Below, in pieces: positions 59,031 to 64,000 of a DNA stretch of 64,000 nt (positions are counted from its first letter, which is position 1; the number at the start of each line of letters is the position of its first letter). The notes under the pieces were generated by a model. That model made no database searches, was not told the origin of the DNA, and was given only the letters and a program-made list of their open reading frames with translations. Source of the stretch: Acinetobacter piscicola (lineage in GTDB: Bacteria; Pseudomonadota; Gammaproteobacteria; Pseudomonadales; Moraxellaceae); contig NZ_NIFO01000025.1 in the NCBI RefSeq assembly GCF_002233755.1, forward strand, positions 1 through 64,000. The letters run 5' to 3'. A program made the translations under genes and the position numbers.

Positions 59031-59381
59031 ATGAATCTTAATAATTCAGAGCTGAAAAGTGAATTCTTAAAATTATTGTTAAATTTAATGATTTCAATAT
59101 TTGCAGCCATCATCGTCATTATATTAGGAAGTAAAAAATTAATTACTTCATTAAATAAGTTGCCAGACTCTTTTTCATTAATTGTTAGTTATAGCGCTAC
59201 CTTTATATTTTCAATGTTCGGTTTAGTTCTGTTTGTCTATTTATTAAATGAGCTTTTCTTAAAAAGGATGCTTGAAATTCTAGATGTTGGCAAGTTTTCA
59301 ACTAGATTTTATATTCTGACTTCATTAGGTCCTGTTGGTTTAATTTCTTTGTCTGTTCTTTCTGTGATAGAAACTCTTTAA
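59031..59381 (+). CDS. small membrane protein, function unknown
   Basis: 116 residues from the ATG at 59031; a GTG four codons upstream is the alternative. Three hydrophobic segments (about 15-35, 48-72, 90-113). No family recognised. The next gene starts 17 nt downstream, so the two probably form an operon. AT-richer than the vgrG cluster, consistent with recent acquisition. Confidence 0.55.
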   Translation: MNLNNSELKSEFLKLLLNLMISIFAAIIVIILGSKKLITSLNKLPDSFSLIVSYSATFIFSMFGLVLFVYLLNELFLKRMLEILDVGKFSTRFYILTSLGPVGLISLSVLSVIETL

Positions 59382-59398
59382 TTTGAAAAGGTTAAAAA

Positions 59399-60379
59399 AT
59401 GCAACGCTATAATGAAAATAAAATCTATTTTATCAATAATTTGAAGTCTAATGAGAGAATGGGCGTAATCCACTTTTATGCTTCTTCAACTTTTGAAAGT
59501 AATGATTACTATGATGAGGCAAAGTTAGAGATTGAAGTACAATTCACATCTTTGTCTAAGCATGAACAATATAAAATTAATTTATTTAGTTCAAGTTATC
59601 GTTTAGACAAAAAAATAAATAGTGAGTTAGGAGGGAGAGCAAGTATCTCTAGTAGTAGCCCAGACAGTCTTGGCGCTATTTTCGTAGATCCTACGTCACT
59701 TCGTGGTAACAGGGTCGGTAGTCTAGTCATGAGCTATATCGTAAGATGGCTCAAGCAGTTTCCCGAAGAAACAGTGGTAAATAAAATAGATTTTCGACCT
59801 GAAAAAGAAGAGATGGCTAAAAGATTTTATGCTAAATTTGGTATACCCCTAAATGGCTATACAAAAATTGGCTTGTTAATTGATAATGATAACTGGGCCG
59901 GAAATATAAAAGAAGTCCCATTAGAAGACTTTGTTTATGATGTTTGGTCTAAGCAAGAAGAAATTAAATTCTTAGAGCTAAAAAATGAAGAGGGACATTC
60001 TAAACTTAGTAAGAGTAATAGTGAAATCTATACTTGGAAAAGTATATTTCTTGGGTTAGATGAAATTGAATTTAATCAAGATATTTTTATTCCTAATGGG
60101 TTTGATATTTATTTTAATGAATTTAATAATAATTTTAAAAAAGATAGAGACGTTTTGAGGAGATTGATTAACGATTATGTTAGTTTGGGATATAAATTGG
60201 AAAGAGAAACCTCGATTTATAACAATATTCAAAAAGCGATAGTGAGGGAGAGCGTTGAAAGAGCAAGAGTTGTTAAAATTAATTATATTTTTAGAATAAT
60301 AAAATGGAGATTAATGAATTACTCTCCAATTCTTATTATATTGTTTGCAAGTTATTTTATGTATAAAAATTCGTTTTGA
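59399..60379 (+). CDS. GNAT-like domain protein with C-terminal membrane anchor
   Basis: 326 residues. Residues about 90-150 read LGAIFVDPTSLRGNRVGSLVMSYIV... with RGNRVG in the position of the acetyl-CoA pyrophosphate loop (Q/RxxGxG/A) of GNAT acetyltransferases, then MAKRFYAKFGI as in motif B. The central and C-terminal parts are unrecognised and helical, ending in a single hydrophobic segment (about 302-322). A membrane-tethered acetyltransferase is possible, but the fold call rests on short motifs. Follows a small membrane-protein gene by 17 nt. Confidence 0.5.
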   Translation: MQRYNENKIYFINNLKSNERMGVIHFYASSTFESNDYYDEAKLEIEVQFTSLSKHEQYKINLFSSSYRLDKKINSELGGRASISSSSPDSLGAIFVDPTSLRGNRVGSLVMSYIVRWLKQFPEETVVNKIDFRPEKEEMAKRFYAKFGIPLNGYTKIGLLIDNDNWAGNIKEVPLEDFVYDVWSKQEEIKFLELKNEEGHSKLSKSNSEIYTWKSIFLGLDEIEFNQDIFIPNGFDIYFNEFNNNFKKDRDVLRRLINDYVSLGYKLERETSIYNNIQKAIVRESVERARVVKINYIFRIIKWRLMNYSPILIILFASYFMYKNSF

Positions 60380-61061
60380 TTTGAAAATATCCTTTATTTT
60401 TCAATTTATTACCGTTTTATCTTACATGGTAATAATTTGGATTTTGGGGCTATCCAAGACTCCTAAAATTTTACTTTGTCTAGATTCAGAGAAATTATGT
60501 GCTCTCTTATTAAAAAGGATAAAGCCTATTGGAATTTGAAAAAATATGTTTGGGTAATATAGTTTTAAACTGAACATTAAAGTTTTAAACTTAATAAATC
60601 TAGCTATACTGATTAAAAAAGTAGGCTGGGTTTTTCTATGAGTAGAGCATCGAGATTTTTCGCACAAGAAAAAAATAGCTAAAGAATAAAAGATGGTTGT
60701 GGACAAGGTATGGGAAAAGAGTACCAGCTATGGCTGACTATTCAGGATGTTCCCTTTCATGGGGGCTCCCTCCCATAGTAAGCAGAATATTTAGGTAATG
60801 GGGCTATTCCTAATCCTGCAAGTGGGAAGAAATTCTGTGCTCGTTTACAACAATTATTACGTGACTTAAAACATAAGTATGGTGCTAAAGGAGTTCATTT
60901 ATTAGTATGTACTTCAAATGTAGCATGCGTTATTGTAGACAGGCTGTTGGTTTACTTCATCCAGAAATCATATTGCTTTTGCTAAAGATATTATGATGGA
61001 GCGTTTAGTCATGTCATATAAGTGCAATGGGAAAAACATACTTGAACTCTCGTCTTAGCTA
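60380..61061 (+). other. 680-bp region without intact gene; decayed coding sequence
   Basis: No convincing intact ORF. One frame (60710-60985) reads MGKEYQLWLTIQDV..., is broken by two adjacent stops at 60776-60781, then continues AEYLGNGAIPNPASGKKFC and further to 60985. A second remnant frame follows to the start of the next gene. I cannot name the parent family, though the mix suggests an old mobile-element or phage-derived gene. Confidence 0.35.
60710..60985 (+). pseudogene. degenerate ORF with two in-frame stops
   Basis: A single reading frame keeps protein-like composition on both sides of TAG-TAA at 60776-60781 (GGSLP before, AEYLGNGAIPNPASG after). Family not recognised. It may be random; the call is tentative. 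Confidence 0.25.
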
Positions 61062-61157
61062 GTGAAAGGAAGTTTAATTCCATATCATAGATTATTTATA
61101 TTAAACCATGAACTACCAGATGTAGTATCAAAAAATTTATTAGAGGATAATTTCAAA

Positions 61158-61523
61158 ATGAGTTTAACTTTCAAATTATTGAAATGTAATGATCCTGAAG
61201 TATTAAGATACTATGCAGAGGCAAATAAGATTTGGGAGCAGTTATTAGAAGACTACAAAGGAGATTCTATAAAATTAGCACATCAACTTGAAATAAAACA
61301 ACTAAAATTTGAATATATTGTTCAAGATAATGGTAAGTATAGTAGATGGGATGGACAAGAAATTATGGTTTTCTCTGGTCTTTCATATTTTTTAGATGAT
61401 GAGTCTGAACGAGGTTTTAAATTAGCTGCATCAATAGCAGAAGCATTTGAAATTAGTTATTGTAGCTTAGAAATAAAAAGCCTAGCAAAACGCGTATCTA
61501 AACTATTTTATTTGGTAGCATAA
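61158..61523 (+). CDS. unknown protein, candidate antitoxin of a RelA/SpoT-domain toxin
   Basis: 121 residues from the ATG at 61158, preceded by AGAGGA at suitable spacing; a GTG at 61062 in the same frame would give 153 residues. Predicted soluble, mixed alpha/beta, with acidic and aromatic stretches (YYAEANKIWEQLLEDYKGD; SRWDGQEIMVFSGLSYF). I do not recognise the family; it lacks the look of the Panacea or HTH antitoxins known from toxSAS pairs. The stop is 2 nt before the start of the RelA/SpoT-domain gene, which makes the two translationally linked. Antitoxin function is inferred from this arrangement only. Confidence 0.55.
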   Translation: MSLTFKLLKCNDPEVLRYYAEANKIWEQLLEDYKGDSIKLAHQLEIKQLKFEYIVQDNGKYSRWDGQEIMVFSGLSYFLDDESERGFKLAASIAEAFEISYCSLEIKSLAKRVSKLFYLVA

Positions 61524-61525
61524 TA

Positions 61526-62308
61526 ATGAGTAACTTTCCTGAGGATTTTAAGAAAGCTATTTATGTAGAATGGCACAATCAAAATATAGAGCCTAATAAA
61601 CAACTCTGTGATGAAATTGATAGTCTTCTTAATAAACTTAAGCACGATCAAAAAACACGATTAAATAATCTTGCTCAACTACTATCTGCTATTGATACTT
61701 TTATTCGCCTATCTAATCTCTCAAAGAAAAAGGATATATCAGATATAAAAACAGAAATACTTTTAGAAAATGCTATACATCCAGAAAATTATAATAATCT
61801 TTTTAAATCTCAAGACTCCATTATTGAAAAATTATGGAGAAAAAATAAAGGAAGACTTCCTGAAAACTATATTACTTCTGAGAATATTCAGTCTCATATT
61901 GGGGACTTAATTCGCACATCAATTGTAACGTCTACATTTGAATATGCCAGTGAATTTGCAAGCACTATTCTAATCTGGCGTGATTTAGTTGAAAATTTTA
62001 AAAATATCGATGAATCACTATATACGGATATTGAAAAAATTGAGTCAAAGGAGGAGGTAAAGATGCAAAATGGATACTTCGCTTATCATCTTGACGTTCA
62101 TTATACTGATGGTATTCGAATTGAAATCCAGATTTATTCTCGCCTAAGTCAAATATGGAGACATTTATCACATAAGCTTTATGAAAAAGTACGTATTGGC
62201 GAAGACGTTACCTGGGGGCATGGAACTATGGCATCAAGATTAGTATCTCTTGGACACTTATTACACCTTGCAGAGTGTGAAGTTGAATATCTAAAGGCTC
62301 ACATATAA
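61526..62308 (+). CDS. RelA/SpoT synthetase-domain protein (candidate toxSAS toxin)
   Basis: 260 residues without HD hydrolase or TGS/ACT domains. The synthetase-like core spans about 95-225. A basic segment EKLWRKNKGR (101-110) stands where the ATP-binding basic residues lie. GDLIRTS (126-132) supplies the Mg-binding Asp127, with Arg130 shifted relative to the canonical DxxxxR. NGYFAYH (182-188) is the G-loop Tyr/His motif. IEIQI (199-203) gives the catalytic Glu200, followed by W211, H216 and Y219 as in WxxxxH..Y. Its size and coupling to an upstream small gene match toxic small alarmone synthetases. Ser132 in place of Arg could change the product. Confidence 0.65.
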   Translation: MSNFPEDFKKAIYVEWHNQNIEPNKQLCDEIDSLLNKLKHDQKTRLNNLAQLLSAIDTFIRLSNLSKKKDISDIKTEILLENAIHPENYNNLFKSQDSIIEKLWRKNKGRLPENYITSENIQSHIGDLIRTSIVTSTFEYASEFASTILIWRDLVENFKNIDESLYTDIEKIESKEEVKMQNGYFAYHLDVHYTDGIRIEIQIYSRLSQIWRHLSHKLYEKVRIGEDVTWGHGTMASRLVSLGHLLHLAECEVEYLKAHI

Positions 62309-62363
62309 TAATGTATAATTTCAACAACAAGTTAGTCCAAAATTATATTGTAAATATATGGAA

Positions 62364-62393
62364 TTAAGTCTTAAACCTAGTTTAAGACTTTAA
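62364..62393 (+). terminator. hairpin after the RelA/SpoT-domain operon
   Basis: AAGTCTTAAAC (62366-62376) pairs with GTTTAAGACTT (62380-62390) around CTA, 57 nt past the stop. The tail is TTAATG, so termination strength is uncertain. Confidence 0.6.
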
Positions 62394-62497
62394 TGTAAAA
62401 ATTGAATGATATGAAATTTTTAACTAATTGATTTTATTGTACCGTTAGTTTACAACGATATTGTCCAAACACACCATATATTGATCGAGAGCCAAAT

Positions 62498-62677
62498 ATG
62501 AACACTGAATTTGATCCTATAGTGTCCGAGTTCGATAGCTCCGACCATGAGGCTAAATACAACGCATGGTTCAAAGCCAAAGTTGAGGCATCACAAGCAG
62601 ATCAACGACCTGGAATTCCACATGATCAGGTGGTTGCACGTCTCAAAAAACGTCGTGAGGAACGTAATCAGCGCTAA
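62498..62677 (+). CDS. RelB/StbD-like orphan antitoxin
   Basis: 59-residue ORF. Reads MNTEFDPIVSEFDSSDHEAK... then AWFKAKVEASQ and PHDQVVARLKKRREER, the pattern of RelB/StbD-type antitoxins paired with RelE/ParE toxins: an acidic N-terminal part, a central (W/F)xxKV motif and a basic C-terminal helix. In complete loci a RelE-type toxin follows within a few bases; here only about 78 bp without a toxin-like ORF separate it from the next gene. It is therefore solitary, through loss of the toxin or as an anti-addiction protein. Confidence 0.7.
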   Translation: MNTEFDPIVSEFDSSDHEAKYNAWFKAKVEASQADQRPGIPHDQVVARLKKRREERNQR

Positions 62678-62755
62678 TTATTGTGAAGAGAGCAACATTG
62701 TTTAATGGACTAACTGAATAATAATATAAGAGATATAAAGCGAACTATTTGTAAT

Positions 62756-64000
62756 TTAGTTGATTGCCCCATATCCTAATTCTTTCAGCTTTAAGACATC
62801 TTCTCGTTTAAATAATTTAATTATTTTTGGCGTTCCGAAATAAACAGGTTCAATTAGACCTTGGGACTCTAAGTTTGTCACATGAGATTTGTGCATGCCG
62901 AGAAGAGTGCTTGCTTCGGTGCCAGTAAGGTAACTTTTCTTTAACCTTAGTACTTTATTAAGCTCATGTCTTTCAACAAAATGCCAGTATAGAAAATCGT
63001 GAACATGAATAAAACCTGTTTCAACCCAATATTCATGAAACCAGTTTGCAGAACAATTTAGTCGTATAAGTGCCAGTTTTACAGATATGAATTTAGGATT
63101 GTGTAGGTTTGCGATTAGCATGTTTAAAGATTGAATAGTGATTGAAATACTTAAATTATGTGATGTATCTTTTTCAAGGATGCCTTTTTCGACTAATCTG
63201 GCAGTTTTATTTGGACTGATATGGAGTTTCTTTGCTGCTTCATTTAAAGAAAGATAAGTTGGTAGCGGTTTAGGAAGTTGCTCCTCAAAACTAGGATAAC
63301 GACCTGTAAGAGTCGGATAGTTAACTATTTTCTCAATAACTTCTTGTCTTAAATGTCTTACGGATTCTTGCAAAAATACGTTGTTAAATTCTCCATCGAT
63401 ATGTGGCCCACTAATTGGATGAATATCAATACTGGCAAGCTTTTCAGTAAGATTTTGAGGGGTAACTTTTAGTTTTTTTGCTAAGCTGCCGACCAAGATG
63501 TATTTTTCATTGAATTCCTCTAAGTCTTTAGAATTAATAAAATAAGCCCATCTAAATCTGACTAATAATTTGTCTGCTTTTAGATAGCGAGTCCTAATCA
63601 AACACCGAATGTTTTCGTAATGAACATTCAGTTTAGTGGCCACATCGGTAATCGTGAGTCTTTGCCCATCTTTTCTTGGCGGTGGTTTTAGTTTTTTGGG
63701 TGAAGGATGAAGTGCTTTCTGAACAAGGAAATACTCTATATCACGGCTTGAAAGGAATTTACGGTTTTTAGGAATATCCTTTGAGACTACATAATGCAAC
63801 TTATTGTTTTCTATCCATCTTTTAGTCGTTGAGTAGCATATATCTAAGATTTGGCAGCTTTCCTGAATGGTTAATAAGTGGAATAAATGTTCTGGGGCCA
63901 ATTCAGTGGGTACGGGCAATTGTTCAAGAATCTTTTTAGTATATTGTCCGAAATACATGGTATCCACAATGAGGAATGGAACTAGCTGAATTCTTGGATG
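62756..64000 (-). CDS. multi-HTH DNA-binding protein, open to the window edge (TniQ/TnsD-like tail?)
   Basis: At least 403 residues if the GTG at 63967 is used; the frame has no stop before the right edge, so the true start may lie beyond. Four helix-turn-helix units can be seen: about 30-75 (QILDICYSTTKRWIENN), 107-150 (TDVATKLNVHYENIRCLI), 240-268 (LNEAAKKLHISPNKTARLVEKG) and 346-385 (TEASTLLGMHKSHVTNLESQGLI). Repeated winged HTH modules of this sort are seen in the C-terminal parts of TniQ/TnsD target-selection proteins. Zinc-finger cysteines are not visible in the covered part. Family uncertain. Confidence 0.5.
   Translation of the reverse strand, partial: HPRIQLVPFLIVDTMYFGQYTKKILEQLPVPTELAPEHLFHLLTIQESCQILDICYSTTKRWIENNKLHYVVSKDIPKNRKFLSSRDIEYFLVQKALHPSPKKLKPPPRKDGQRLTITDVATKLNVHYENIRCLIRTRYLKADKLLVRFRWAYFINSKDLEEFNEKYILVGSLAKKLKVTPQNLTEKLASIDIHPISGPHIDGEFNNVFLQESVRHLRQEVIEKIVNYPTLTGRYPSFEEQLPKPLPTYLSLNEAAKKLHISPNKTARLVEKGILEKDTSHNLSISITIQSLNMLIANLHNPKFISVKLALIRLNCSANWFHEYWVETGFIHVHDFLYWHFVERHELNKVLRLKKSYLTGTEASTLLGMHKSHVTNLESQGLIEPVYFGTPKIIKLFKREDVLKLKELGYGAIN

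Noticed and set aside
60422..60706. 94-residue minus-strand ORF in the degraded region
   Set aside because: Overlaps the end of the GNAT-like region and a stretch with decayed frames; no Shine-Dalgarno sequence or recognisable motif.
52215..64000. Prophage
   Set aside because: VgrG resembles phage tail spikes, but no capsid, terminase, portal, lysis or integrase gene is present; the content fits a T6SS cargo island followed by accessory genes.

Overview
The window looks like a chromosomal segment of an Acinetobacter species (Gammaproteobacteria, Moraxellaceae). The DNA is AT-rich. Gene content and order fit that genus: EmrAB, ThiO, an Mg-type HemB, a bioH-bioA-bioF-bioC-bioD cluster, a small four-helix protein resembling an Acinetobacter-restricted family, and type VI secretion cargo. 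No rRNA, CRISPR array, complete insertion sequence or prophage is visible.

Layout. 1-205: the tail of a tRNA (probably Asp) and a complete tRNA-Val(UAC). 278-13.6 kb: housekeeping and membrane genes (DUF2750, YdcF-like, Fur-box-preceded PepSY/flavoreductase, YcxB-like, YccS/FUSC, Bcr-type MFS, TIGR01777 epimerase, ThiO, HemB, thioesterase), with a probable non-coding RNA on the minus strand near 9.0 kb. 13.9-17.1 kb: emrAB efflux operon and a cold-shock-domain protein. 17.1-19.6 kb: a small insert between conserved genes, made of a DUF559 nuclease-like gene and an OLD-family ATPase/TOPRIM gene, punctuated by five copies plus one degenerate copy of a palindromic repeat. 19.6-33.7 kb: metH, a PiT phosphate transporter behind a strong Pho-box match, an unrecognised 518-residue protein, a periplasmic peroxiredoxin and the biotin operon.

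33.9-49.5 kb holds what looks like one trans-envelope import locus. ExbD2-ExbD1-ExbB-TonB and a TonB-dependent receptor lie on the minus strand. Divergent from them are two tandem oligopeptide-type solute-binding proteins, an exported M3 metallopeptidase, two DppB/DppC-type permeases and a double-ATPase. I infer peptide, or peptide-like metallophore, uptake across both membranes with periplasmic processing. 49.6-52.2 kb: rluB and scpA-scpB.

52.7-64 kb is accessory. It starts with an orphan vgrG carrying a Tli4-like lipoprotein immunity gene and a Tle4-like lipase effector. Next is a compact 201-bp element with TGTCGCTCAA terminal inverted repeats and many internal transposase-binding-like repeats, but no transposase. 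It is followed by unrecognised membrane/GNAT-like genes, a degraded coding stretch, a two-gene module whose second product has a RelA/SpoT-type synthetase domain (candidate toxSAS toxin-antitoxin), an orphan RelB-like antitoxin, and a multi-HTH protein that runs open to the right edge. The candidate toxSAS pair, the 201-bp element, the DUF559/repeat cluster and the TonB-linked peptide locus most deserve a second look.
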